Below, one piece after another: positions 1 to 7,983 of a stretch of 64,000 nt of DNA (the first letter of the stretch is position 1; every line of letters starts with the position of its first letter). The translations under genes and the position numbers were made by a program. Under the pieces are notes generated by a model that was not told the origin of the DNA, did no database searches, and saw only the letters and a list, made by a program, of their open reading frames with translations. Location: contig DATKRB010000023.1 in NCBI GenBank assembly GCA_035532415.1, positions 62,001 through 126,000 of the forward strand, written 5' to 3'. The stretch comes from DATKRB01 sp035532415 (GTDB taxonomy: Bacteria; Actinomycetota; Acidimicrobiia; Acidimicrobiales; RAAP-2).

Positions 1-508
1 CCCCGGTCGCCTGGAGCCGGTGCCGGTGCCCGGTGTGGAAGGCGCCGGACCGGCGGTGCTGGTCGACTACGCCCACACCCCTGCCGCCCTTCGGACGGTG
101 CTCGACGAAGCTGCCCGGCTCGTCGCCGAGGGCGGCCGGGTGGTGCTGGTCTTCGGCTGCGGCGGCGATCGGGACCGGGCGAAGCGTCCGCTGATGGGCT
201 CGGCCGCCCATGCCGCCGCCGCGGTGACCTTCGTGACCTCCGACAACCCCCGCCACGAGGATCCCGCCTCCATCATCGAACAGGTCCGTTCCGGGTTCCC
301 GGACACCGCGGTGAGCGACGGCCGGCTCGTGGTGGAGCCGGATCGCCGCCGGGCGATCGAGCGGGCCGTCGGCATGGCCGGAGCGGGCGATGTGGTCGTC
401 GTGGCCGGCAAGGGGCATGAGACCTATCAGCAGTTCGGCGACGAGCGGATCCCCTTCGACGACCGGCTCGTCGCATCCGAGGTCCTCGCCGCCCGGTGGG
501 GAGCCTGA
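1..508 (+). CDS. murE: UDP-N-acetylmuramoyl-tripeptide synthetase MurE, C-terminal part (5' end outside window)
   Basis: Mur ligase that adds the third peptide residue to the cytoplasmic muramyl-dipeptide precursor. The open frame enters from the left edge in frame 2 with GRLEPV, then shows DYAHTP, a glycine-rich GCGGDRD segment, TSDNPRHEDP and the C-terminal GKGHETYQ motif. In this family a DNPR motif goes with meso-diaminopimelate as substrate, so the wall is probably of the DAP type. About 168 residues are visible and the N-terminal and ATP-binding domains lie outside. It ends four bases before mraY; the murF gene that commonly sits here is absent. Confidence 0.93.
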   Translation, partial: PGRLEPVPVPGVEGAGPAVLVDYAHTPAALRTVLDEAARLVAEGGRVVLVFGCGGDRDRAKRPLMGSAAHAAAAVTFVTSDNPRHEDPASIIEQVRSGFPDTAVSDGRLVVEPDRRRAIERAVGMAGAGDVVVVAGKGHETYQQFGDERIPFDDRLVASEVLAARWGA

Positions 509-511
509 GGG

Positions 512-1552
512 GTGCTCTCCCTGATGGAGTCGGGCGGCGTCGCGCTGTGGGTGGCCATCCTGGCCACCCCGGTCCTCATGCGGTGGCTGTTGCGTCGTCG
601 GATCGGCCAGCACATCCGCGAGGACGGGCCGGCCACCCACTCGGTGAAGGCGGGCACCCCGACCATGGGCGGGCTGGCGATCGTTGCCGCCGTGGTCGCG
701 GGGTACTTCATGGGGCACGTCGGCCCGGCGGTCCGGTTCTCGCGCACCGGCATCCTCGTCGTGGGGGTGGTCGGGCTGTTCGGGGTCATCGGCTTTCTCG
801 ACGACTGGCTCAAAGTGCGCAACCGGCGCAGCCTCGGACTCAACAAGCGGGCGAAGCTGGCAGCCCAGATCGCTGTCTCCGCGGTCTTCGCCGAGGCAGC
901 CGTGCACTGGGCCCACACGTCCACCGCGCTCTCCTTCACCCGGCTGGACTCGCCCGGGTTCGAGCTCGGGGAGCTCGGCTGGGTGGCGTTCGCCGTCTTC
1001 GTGCTGGTCGGCTCCTCGAACGCCGTCAATCTGACCGACGGGCTCGACGGCCTCGCCGCAGGCTCGGCGACCCTGTGTTTCGCCGTGCTCTCGATCATGG
1101 GTTACTGGATCTTCCGGCACGAGAGCATCTATCACGTGCTCCCGGCATCGGCGATCGACCTGGCCCTGTGCTCGGTCGCCCTCGCGGGTGCCTGCGTCGG
1201 GTTCCTGTGGTGGAACGCGGCGCCCGCGCAGATCATCATGGGCGACACCGGGTCGTTGGCGATCGGGGCGGGAATTGCCGCGTTGTGCCTGCTCCTGAAC
1301 CTCGATCTCCTCCTCCCGATCGTCGGGGCGCTCTTCGTTCTGGAGACGTTCTCGGTGATCATTCAGATCGTGAGCTTCCGGATGTTCCACCGGCGGGTGT
1401 TCCGGATGGCGCCGATCCACCACCATTTCGAGCTGATCGGCTGGCCCGAGACGACGGTCATCTTCCGGTTCTGGATCGTCGCGGGTCTCTTCGCCGCGCT
1501 CGGCCTGGGGATCTTTTACGGGGAGTACCTGACCGTGGCGAAATTCACGTGA
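512..1552 (+). CDS. mraY: Phospho-N-acetylmuramoyl-pentapeptide-transferase
   Basis: Integral membrane enzyme that moves phospho-MurNAc-pentapeptide onto undecaprenyl phosphate, making lipid I. The 346-residue length and about ten hydrophobic segments fit the family. Motifs in order are HSVKAGTPTMGG (near residue 45), DDWLKVRNRRSLGL (near 96), NLTDGLDGLA (near 172), MGDTGSLA (near 243) and HHHFE (near 303), covering the catalytic aspartates and the histidine motif. Start is GTG at 512, three bases after murE stops; an ATG at 524 is the alternative. murD, usually next, is missing and ftsW follows instead. Confidence 0.96.
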   Translation: MLSLMESGGVALWVAILATPVLMRWLLRRRIGQHIREDGPATHSVKAGTPTMGGLAIVAAVVAGYFMGHVGPAVRFSRTGILVVGVVGLFGVIGFLDDWLKVRNRRSLGLNKRAKLAAQIAVSAVFAEAAVHWAHTSTALSFTRLDSPGFELGELGWVAFAVFVLVGSSNAVNLTDGLDGLAAGSATLCFAVLSIMGYWIFRHESIYHVLPASAIDLALCSVALAGACVGFLWWNAAPAQIIMGDTGSLAIGAGIAALCLLLNLDLLLPIVGALFVLETFSVIIQIVSFRMFHRRVFRMAPIHHHFELIGWPETTVIFRFWIVAGLFAALGLGIFYGEYLTVAKFT

Positions 1553-1646
1553 CGGGTTCCCCCACTTCGGCGCTGCGGTGGGCGAGGCTGAAGGGATGTG
1601 CCCTCGCGTCGGGAAGGAGCAGCCTCGGGTGTCGGCGAGGACGGCG

Positions 1647-3059
1647 ATGAGCCAACGCCCCGGGCCCGGTACGGGTCGGACCCCTGCAACCGGTCGTTCG
1701 GGCCCGCAGCTCGGTGGCAGCCGCCCCGGCTCGACCACGCGGCCGCACCGCGGCCAAGGTGGAGGGCGATCGCCGAACCGGCACGAGGACGCGGGCGGTC
1801 CGAGGGGCCGGCACCGCCTGGGAGCACGGGGATCTGCGGCGGTCCACCGGAACCGGACCCCGCGCGAGGTTGCCGCCTGGGTGGTCGCCGTCCGGGACAT
1901 CCCGACTGCCACGATCCTGCTCGCCCTGATCGGTTGCCTTTGCGTGCTCGGCGTCGTCATGGTCGGATCCGCTTCGACCGTCATATCGATGAGCATTTAC
2001 GGCTCCCCCTGGGGGATCCTGATCCGCGAGATCATCTGGATGGCTGTCGGGGCGATCGCGATGGTGCTGGCCTGCCGTTTCGACTACCGGCGGTGGCGCC
2101 GGCTCAGCCCCGTCATGCTCGTCGGAGTCTTCGGGCTGCTCCTCGTGGTGCTCGTGCCGGGTCTGGGCGTGCACGCAATGGGATCGAGCCGGTGGATCGG
2201 GTTCGGGCAGTTCCGTATCCAGCCCTCCGAGATGATGAAGCTGGCGCTGGCGCTCTTCGGCGCCGACCTGCTCGTGCGGCGGGCCGATCGGGGAGGCGGC
2301 CACCGGACCATGACCGGACCCCTGCTGCTGGTTGCCGGGGCAGCGTCGGTGCTGGTCCTGCTTCAACCGGACATGGGCACGGCCCTGGTCCTCGCCTGCA
2401 TCGCCCTGGGTCTCCTCTTCGCGTCGGGCGTTCCCCTCAAGCCCGTGGTGAAGGTGCTCGGGACGCTGGTCTTCCTGACGCTGATGGTCGCCCTGTTCTC
2501 CCCTTATCGACGGGCGAGGATCTTCTCCTTCCTCGATCCGAGCGCCCATTCCTCCGGTTCGGGCTACCAGGTCGTGCAATCCCTGATCGGGCTCGGCTCG
2601 GGGCATCTCTTCGGGCTGGGGCTCGGATCGGGGCGCGAGAAATGGGGCTACCTCCCCAATGCCCACACCGACTTCATCTTCTCGGTGATCGGCGAGGAGC
2701 TGGGATTGGTGGGGGCGGTGGCCGTTCTCGCCCTTTTGGGGTGCTTGGCCTGGTTCGGGCTCCGCGCCGCGGCACGTGCCCCCGACCGGTTCGGCGGTCT
2801 GCTGGCCGTGGCTGTCGTCTCCTGGATCACCGCCGAGACCCTGATCAACGTGGGCGCGGTCATCGGAGTGCTCCCGGTTACCGGCATCCCCTTGCCCTTC
2901 ATCTCCTTCGGGGGGTCATCCCTGGTGATCACCATGTTGGCGGTCGGGATCCTGGTGAACATCGCCCGGCACGAGCGATCGGGGCCCGGACACGGGGTGG
3001 GCGGGGGACGGCGGACGCTCGAGCACCCGTCCGCCCGGGTCGGCGCGGCTTCCCGGTGA
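1647..3059 (+). CDS. ftsW: Lipid II polymerase / cell division protein FtsW
   Basis: SEDS-family membrane protein that polymerises septal peptidoglycan. A basic, Gly/Arg/Pro-rich cytoplasmic N-terminus of about 75 residues precedes roughly ten membrane segments. Family signatures include GSSRWIGFGQFRIQPSE, LLQPDMGTA, the HTDFIFSVIGEELG loop and PFISFGGSS near the C-terminus. The start is uncertain: ATG 1647 has a GAGGA eight bases upstream, while ATG 1596 and GTG 1578 are in frame and change only the disordered tail. It overlaps murG by a GTGA. Position between mraY and murG supports FtsW over RodA. Confidence 0.93.
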   Translation: MSQRPGPGTGRTPATGRSGPQLGGSRPGSTTRPHRGQGGGRSPNRHEDAGGPRGRHRLGARGSAAVHRNRTPREVAAWVVAVRDIPTATILLALIGCLCVLGVVMVGSASTVISMSIYGSPWGILIREIIWMAVGAIAMVLACRFDYRRWRRLSPVMLVGVFGLLLVVLVPGLGVHAMGSSRWIGFGQFRIQPSEMMKLALALFGADLLVRRADRGGGHRTMTGPLLLVAGAASVLVLLQPDMGTALVLACIALGLLFASGVPLKPVVKVLGTLVFLTLMVALFSPYRRARIFSFLDPSAHSSGSGYQVVQSLIGLGSGHLFGLGLGSGREKWGYLPNAHTDFIFSVIGEELGLVGAVAVLALLGCLAWFGLRAAARAPDRFGGLLAVAVVSWITAETLINVGAVIGVLPVTGIPLPFISFGGSSLVITMLAVGILVNIARHERSGPGHGVGGGRRTLEHPSARVGAASR

Positions 3060-4264
3060 GCCAAGGTTCCCTGCCCCGCGCCCCCGAGCCCCGCCGGGGC
3101 GGTACCCCCGAGCCCCGCCGGCGTCATGCCGTGGTGGCCGGAGGCGGCACGGGCGGCCACTTGCTCCCTGCCCTGGCCATCTCCCGGGCGCTCGTCGAGC
3201 GGGGGCACTCGCCCGAGTCGATCGAGATGGTCGGGTCGCGCCGCGGCCAGGAGACCGCCCTCCTCCTCGGCGAAGGGTTTCCGGTGACCCTGTTGCCGGG
3301 CCGCGGGCTCGCCCGGCGCTTCGACACCCGCTCGCTGCTCGACAACATCGGGGCAGTGGTCGCCCTGGCCTGGGCGTTGGTGGTCGCTCTGGCCCTGCTC
3401 GCCCGTTGGCGACCTCGGGTGGTGGTCTCGGTGGGAGGGTACGCCAGCTTCCCGCCCGCTGTCGCCGCAGTGGTGCTGCGGATCCCCCTGGTACTGGTGA
3501 ACATCGATGCGGTCCCCGGGCTCGTGCACCGGATGGTCGGCCGGTTCGCCGCGGCAAGTGCGGTCGCCTTTGCGGGGACGCCGCTCCCGAGAGCGGTGGT
3601 GACCGGCACCCCGGTTCGCCCGGAGCTGCTGGCGATCGACCGATCCGACGAAGCGAGACGGCGAGCCCGGGCGGCCCTGGGGCTGCCGGCGGGCCGCCGG
3701 ACGCTCGTGGCCTTCGGGGGATCCCTCGGCGCCCGACGGATCAACGAGGCCGTCTCCGGCCTGGCGGAGCGCTGGCGCGATCGTGACGACCTCGCCATCT
3801 ACCACGTCGTCGGGCGTCGTGATTGGGAACGCTTCGCCGGCCGGAGCGGTCGTTTGGCGGGGGCCGAACCGGGGGACCGGCTGCATTACCGGATGGTCCC
3901 CTACGAAGAGCGGATGGGGCTCGTTTATGCAGCGGCCGACCTCCTCGTCTGCCGGGCCGGAGCGATGACGGTCGCCGAAGTGGCCGCCACCGGCGTGCCG
4001 GCTGTGCTCGTGCCGTTGCCCGGCGCTCCGGGCGACCACCAGACGGCGAACGCCCGCGTGCTCGTGCAAGCGGGGGCCGCGGAGCTGCTCCCCGACGGCG
4101 AATGCGGTCCGGAGCGGCTCGCCGAGGCCGCCGAGCGGCTCCTCGTCGACACCGCCCGCCTGAGGAGGATGGGCGCCTCGGCTCTCCGTTTGGCCAGGCC
4201 GGACGCCGCGGCCCGGGCGGCAGAGCTGGTGGACACGTGCGCGAAGGCCGGGTCCGGTGGCTGA
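3056..4264 (+). CDS. murG: UDP-GlcNAc:lipid I N-acetylglucosaminyltransferase MurG
   Basis: Peripheral inner-face glycosyltransferase (GT28) that turns lipid I into lipid II. It shows the N-terminal GGGTGGHLLPALAIS loop (near residue 27), SVGGYASFP, FGGSLGARRINEAV and the C-terminal donor-binding stretch CRAGAMTVAE followed by GAPGDHQTANA. GTG 3056 overlaps the ftsW stop as GTGA. The open frame extends much further upstream, but that region is ftsW read in another frame. Residues before the glycine loop contain an 8-residue Pro-Glu-Arg repeat, which makes the protein (402 residues) a little longer than usual. Confidence 0.95.
   Translation: MSQGSLPRAPEPRRGGTPEPRRRHAVVAGGGTGGHLLPALAISRALVERGHSPESIEMVGSRRGQETALLLGEGFPVTLLPGRGLARRFDTRSLLDNIGAVVALAWALVVALALLARWRPRVVVSVGGYASFPPAVAAVVLRIPLVLVNIDAVPGLVHRMVGRFAAASAVAFAGTPLPRAVVTGTPVRPELLAIDRSDEARRRARAALGLPAGRRTLVAFGGSLGARRINEAVSGLAERWRDRDDLAIYHVVGRRDWERFAGRSGRLAGAEPGDRLHYRMVPYEERMGLVYAAADLLVCRAGAMTVAEVAATGVPAVLVPLPGAPGDHQTANARVLVQAGAAELLPDGECGPERLAEAAERLLVDTARLRRMGASALRLARPDAAARAAELVDTCAKAGSGG
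3081..3128 (+). repeat. 24-base tandem duplication at the 5' end of murG
   Basis: Two copies begin at 3081 and 3105; the first 17 bases match and they code Pro-Glu-Pro-Arg-Arg twice in the disordered start of MurG. Confidence 0.7.
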
Positions 4265-5642
4265 GCAGGGCCCCCCCGGTCTCGACCTGTCCGTTCCCCG
4301 AAGGCTCCACGTCGTGGGAGCCGGAGGGGCGGGGATGAGCGCCATCGCCACGGCGTTGGCCGCCATGGGGCATCGGGTCACCGGGAGCGACCTGAAGGTC
4401 TCACCGGTCACCCAGCGTCTGGTCCAGCAGGGGATCCCGGTGGCCGTCGGTCATCGCTCGTCGAACGTGGGCGACGTCGACGCCCTGACGTACTCACCGG
4501 CGGTGGCCGACGACAACCCCGAGCTCGAGGAGGCCCGGAGCCGGGGGATCCCCGTGGTACGCCGCTCGGCCACGCTGGCAGCGATCGCCGCCACGCGCCG
4601 TACCGTGGCCGTGGCCGGCACCCATGGCAAGACGACCACGTCGTCGATGCTCTCGCTCGTCCTGGTGGAGGCCGGGCTCCGCCCGTCGTTCCTCATCGGT
4701 GCCGACGTCAATGAGATCGGGACGAACGCCGTCTGGGACACAGGAGCGTGGCTGGTGCTCGAGGCCGACGAGAGCTACGGGACGTTCACCGAGCTCCGTC
4801 CCGAGGTCGCCGTGGTGACCAACGTCGAGCCTGACCATCTCGACCACTACGGCACGTTCGACTCGCTGCGGAGCGCGTTCGCGGAGTTTCTGGCGGGGGC
4901 GGGAGGCACCGTGGTCTGTGCGGACGACCCGGTCGCCGCCGACATCGGGCGCGCCGTCGGGGCGACGAGCGTGGGGATCTCCGAAGCGGCGGACTACCGC
5001 CTGGCCAACCTGTCGTTGGCACGGAGCGCGGTCGGCTTCGACCTCGTCGGTCCGGCCGGTTCTGGCGGGCACCTCGAGGTTTCCGTTCCCGGGATCCACA
5101 ACGCCCGGAACGCCGCTCTGGCGGCCGTGGCGGCGCTCGGGCTCGGGGTTCCGATGGCGACGGTGGCCGCCGCGATGGCCAGGTTCGCCGGGGTCCCGAG
5201 GCGATTTGAGTTCCGGGGGGAGGTGAACGGGGTGACGTTCGTGGACGACTACGCGCATCTGCCGACCGAGGTCCGGGCCGCGCTGGCCGCGGCCCGAGCC
5301 GGCGGCTGGGAGCGGGTGATCGCCGTCTTCCAACCTCACCGTTACACCCGGACCGCCGCGCTGCACGAGGAATTCGGGACCGCATTTCACGACGCCGACG
5401 CGGTGGTCGTGACGGACGTCTACAGCGCTGGCGAGGCGCCGATCCCCGGGGTGTCGGGCCGCCTCGTGGTCGACGCGGTGACCGCTCGGGATCCCGGGGT
5501 TCCCGTGTCGTACGCGGCCGGCCGCGACGAGCTCCTGAACCGCGTGGGGACCCTTCTCCGACCGGGCGACCTCTGCTGCACGTTGGGCGCGGGCGATCTC
5601 ACCACCCTTCCCGACCAGCTGATCGCCGAGCCGAAGTGGTGA
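4257..5642 (+). CDS. murC: UDP-N-acetylmuramate--L-alanine ligase
   Basis: Cytoplasmic Mur ligase adding the first L-alanine to UDP-MurNAc. Visible are the Rossmann motif VGAGGAGMSAIA at the N-terminus, the ATP loop GTHGKTTTSSM (near residue 120), EADESYGTF, EPDHLDHYG, HNARNAALAAVAAL, DDYAHLPTE and FQPHRYTRT. Length (461) is normal. Two positions differ from common MurC sequences (EADESY and DDYAHL in place of EADESD and DDYGHH), but the histidine of the DYxH signature is kept. It overlaps murG by eight bases and murB by seven, so translation is probably coupled. Confidence 0.95.
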   Translation: MAEQGPPGLDLSVPRRLHVVGAGGAGMSAIATALAAMGHRVTGSDLKVSPVTQRLVQQGIPVAVGHRSSNVGDVDALTYSPAVADDNPELEEARSRGIPVVRRSATLAAIAATRRTVAVAGTHGKTTTSSMLSLVLVEAGLRPSFLIGADVNEIGTNAVWDTGAWLVLEADESYGTFTELRPEVAVVTNVEPDHLDHYGTFDSLRSAFAEFLAGAGGTVVCADDPVAADIGRAVGATSVGISEAADYRLANLSLARSAVGFDLVGPAGSGGHLEVSVPGIHNARNAALAAVAALGLGVPMATVAAAMARFAGVPRRFEFRGEVNGVTFVDDYAHLPTEVRAALAAARAGGWERVIAVFQPHRYTRTAALHEEFGTAFHDADAVVVTDVYSAGEAPIPGVSGRLVVDAVTARDPGVPVSYAAGRDELLNRVGTLLRPGDLCCTLGAGDLTTLPDQLIAEPKW

Positions 5643-6691
5643 GGACGCGGCCCCCCGACACCGATGGCGACCTCAACGAGGTGGCGGCCGCCCTGGGGGA
5701 GCGTGCCCAACGGGCCCGCCCGCTCGGCGCGTTGACGACCTACCGGGTGGGAGGACGGGCGGCGCTTCTCGTCGAGGCCAACTCCGAGGAGGACCTGCTG
5801 GCGGTCCGCCGGTCGGTGCTGGGCCGGCAGGTGGCCATCCTGGTGGTCGGGAAGGGGTCGAACATCCTGGTGGCCGACGCGGGATTTCCCGGGCTCGCCG
5901 TGCGACTCGGCCCCGGGCTCGGCGACGCGATGACCCCCGGCCCCGGTGGGCCCGGCGACGCAATGATCCCCGGCCCCGGTGGGCCCGGCGACGCGATGAT
6001 CCCCGGCCCCGGTGGGCCCGGCGAGAGAGCCCTCCGGGTACGGGCCGGCGCCGCCCTCGGGCTCCCCGTCCTGGCCCGGAAGACGGTCGACGCCGGGCTG
6101 TCCGGACTCGAGTGGGCGGTCGGCGTGCCGGGGTCGGTGGGCGGTGCGGTACGGATGAACGCCGGAGGTCACGGTTCGGACGTGGCCGCCTCGCTGATCC
6201 GGTACCGGTGGCTCGACCTGGCGAGCGAAGCCGGTGGTGACGAGGGCCCGGAACGGCTTCGGCTCGGCTATCGCTCGTCGTCGCTGTCGCCGTCCGAAGT
6301 CGTCGTCTGGGCGGAGTTCGCCGTGCGCCCCGGCTCTCGGGAGGAGGGGAAGGCGGTGATCGCCGAGATCGTCCGGTGGCGGCGCGCTCACCAGCCTGGC
6401 GGGAGCAACGCGGGGTCGGTCTTCGCCAACCCGCCCGGGGACTCGGCCGGTCGCCTGGTGGAGCTGGCCGGCCTGAGGGGCCTGCGGAACGGCTCGGCCC
6501 GCGTGTCGGAGAAGCATGCGAACTTCATCATCGCGGACGACGCCGGGTCCGCCGACGACGTCCGCGAGCTCATGGACATCGTGCGCGACGAGGTGGCACG
6601 CCGAACCGGAGTGGTGTTGCGCAGCGAGGTCCGCCTGGTCGGCTACGGCGGAGGCGGAACCGCTCGGGAGCCCGGAGGCGCGACGTCATGA
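5636..6691 (+). CDS. murB: UDP-N-acetylenolpyruvoylglucosamine reductase with a repeat insert
   Basis: FAD- and NADPH-dependent enzyme that makes UDP-MurNAc. It shows TYRVGG, the FAD-binding GKGSNILVADAGF, GLSGLEWAVGVPGSVGGAVRMNAGG, RYRW, the active-site serine in GSVFANPPGDSAGRLVELAGL, EKHANFI, and the proton-donating glutamate near LRSEVRLVG. Between the strand after GSNILV and the next FAD-domain motif lies a low-complexity insert of three 11-residue repeats (GDAMxPGPGGP). GTG 5636 and GTG 5639 are both possible starts. An ATGA overlap joins it to ftsQ. Confidence 0.94.
   Translation: MVRTRPPDTDGDLNEVAAALGERAQRARPLGALTTYRVGGRAALLVEANSEEDLLAVRRSVLGRQVAILVVGKGSNILVADAGFPGLAVRLGPGLGDAMTPGPGGPGDAMIPGPGGPGDAMIPGPGGPGERALRVRAGAALGLPVLARKTVDAGLSGLEWAVGVPGSVGGAVRMNAGGHGSDVAASLIRYRWLDLASEAGGDEGPERLRLGYRSSSLSPSEVVVWAEFAVRPGSREEGKAVIAEIVRWRRAHQPGGSNAGSVFANPPGDSAGRLVELAGLRGLRNGSARVSEKHANFIIADDAGSADDVRELMDIVRDEVARRTGVVLRSEVRLVGYGGGGTAREPGGATS
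5921..6019 (+). repeat. 33-base tandem repeat, three copies, inside murB
   Basis: Units at 5921, 5954 and 5987 differ at only a few bases (a one-base change turns Thr to Ile in copies two and three). Each codes GDAMxPGPGGP, and a six-base partial unit follows. Confidence 0.95.
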
Positions 6692-7719
6692 CCACCACCC
6701 CGACCCCGGTCCGGCCGCCTCGGGGCAAGGACCCCTCGGGCACCATCGACCAGCGAAGCCCCCCCTCGCGCCTCGGAGGAGTTCCGGGGCGCGTTCGCTC
6801 GTTCGTCTCCGACCTGGACCGGCGGCTCCGGCGGTGGCCGAGAACGCCTGCCCGGGCGATCCGGCCCGCGTGGCCCGCGTGGCTCCGCCTGCCCGCGTGG
6901 CCCGCGTGGCCCGCGTGGCTCCGCCTGCCCGGGCGGCCCGGAGGTGAGCGAGCCGTCCGCCCCGGAGCCATCGATCCGCGGATCGAGCGGCGTCGGATGG
7001 ACGTCACCAGGCGGCGTAGCCGCCGCCGGTTGGCAGCGGTGACCTCCCTCGCGGCACTGGGGTGCCTCGTCGTCGGCGGGTGGTTCCTCCTGCACTCCAG
7101 CCTGATGTCGGCGCGGGTGGTCACGGTCGTCGGCGCGTCGCACACGCCCAGGGGAGAGGTCGTCACCGCCGCAGGCCTCGACGGGCGGCCTCCCCTCCTC
7201 GACGTCGTTCCGGGAGCGGCCGAGACCCGCATCGAACAGCTCCCCTGGGTCCTCCGGGCCACGGTGTCCCGCCAATGGCCCGACGGTGTCCGGATCGCCG
7301 TCACCGAGCGGACGCCGGTGGCCGTCGTGGCCTCCGGGACGTCGAGGTGGGCCGAGGTCGATCGGTCCGGCCGGGTGCTCGAGATCGTCTCCACGCCGCC
7401 GACGGGTCTGCCCCGGCTGGCAATCTCCGGCACCCCCGGAGTGTCCGGGAGCGAGCTCGGGCAGTCGGCCCGCCCCGGGCTGGCGGTGGTTGCCAGCCTG
7501 CCTCCGGCGTTCGTCGCCCAGGTGGTCTCCGTCGACGCGAAGACCGGCGACCAGCTGCGCCTTCAGCTGACGACGCCGATCTCGGTCCTCCTCGGCGGCC
7601 CGGTGCAGCTCCCGGCCAAGTACTCGGATGTGGCGTCGATCCTGGCTCATGCCGTCCTGCATCCTGGCGATGTCATCGACGTGACCGTGCCGGGCTCCCC
7701 GGTCGTCGCGGGACCTTGA
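6688..7719 (+). CDS. ftsQ: Cell division protein FtsQ/DivIB
   Basis: Bitopic divisome protein. The order is a cytoplasmic N-terminus of about 110 residues, one membrane helix (about residues 112-135, ending GWFLLHSSL), a POTRA domain (VVTVVGASHTPRGEVVTAAGL through QWPDGVRIAVTERTPVAVV) and an FtsQ beta domain. The cytoplasmic tail holds a Pro-Ala-Trp repeat coded by nine-base units. ATG 6688 overlaps the murB stop as ATGA. Length is 343 residues. A 264-base gap with its own promoter separates it from ftsZ. Confidence 0.9.
   Translation: MTTTPTPVRPPRGKDPSGTIDQRSPPSRLGGVPGRVRSFVSDLDRRLRRWPRTPARAIRPAWPAWLRLPAWPAWPAWLRLPGRPGGERAVRPGAIDPRIERRRMDVTRRRSRRRLAAVTSLAALGCLVVGGWFLLHSSLMSARVVTVVGASHTPRGEVVTAAGLDGRPPLLDVVPGAAETRIEQLPWVLRATVSRQWPDGVRIAVTERTPVAVVASGTSRWAEVDRSGRVLEIVSTPPTGLPRLAISGTPGVSGSELGQSARPGLAVVASLPPAFVAQVVSVDAKTGDQLRLQLTTPISVLLGGPVQLPAKYSDVASILAHAVLHPGDVIDVTVPGSPVVAGP
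6865..6927 (+). repeat. Nine-base unit array in ftsQ
   Basis: Seven consecutive nine-base units: CCCGCGTGG twice, CTCCGCCTG, CCCGCGTGG three times, CTCCGCCTG. They code Pro-Ala-Trp and Leu-Arg-Leu blocks in the cytoplasmic tail of FtsQ. Confidence 0.95.
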
Positions 7720-7810
7720 GGGGGCCCTGGTCGGGGCCCGGCCGGATGCCGGACCTGCGGAGGGCCGAGGGAGGGGCCGTCCCGGCACCGACACGACTGG
7801 GAGTCCTTGC

Positions 7811-7839
7811 TTGACCACGTGCGGCGCCCCTCGTATCGT
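7811..7839 (+). promoter_or_regulatory. ftsZ promoter
   Basis: TTGACC at 7811 and TATCGT at 7834 are spaced by exactly 17 bases. A start near 7846 gives a leader of about 138 bases before ATG 7984. Confidence 0.65.
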
Positions 7840-7859
7840 GTGGCCCGTCGCACGTGCGG

Positions 7860-7884
7860 CTTCAACCTCCATCTGAGGTTGAGG
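7860..7884 (+). promoter_or_regulatory. Stem-loop 1 in the ftsZ leader
   Basis: CTTCAACCTC (7860-7869) pairs with GAGGTTGAGG (7875-7884) around a five-base loop; nine Watson-Crick pairs and one G-T. No T tract follows, so it is not a typical terminator. Confidence 0.7.
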
Positions 7885-7912
7885 GGCCCCGCGTTCGAGG
7901 CGGAGCCCATTC

Positions 7913-7956
7913 CGTCGGCAGTAGGAGGGGGCGACAGGAGCATTGACCTGCCGACG
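7913..7956 (+). promoter_or_regulatory. Stem-loop 2 in the ftsZ leader
   Basis: CGTCGGCAG (7913-7921) pairs perfectly with CTGCCGACG (7948-7956). The 26-base loop holds purine-rich AGGAGGGGG and AGGAG stretches. It ends 27 bases before the ftsZ start. Confidence 0.65.
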
Positions 7957-7983
7957 ACCACCATTTCAGCACCGAGGGAGTAC

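Noticed and set aside
1598..3055. Long open frame making murG appear to be 888 residues
   Set aside because: The extra part is ftsW in another frame, arginine- and proline-rich without motifs; murG homology starts after GTG 3056.
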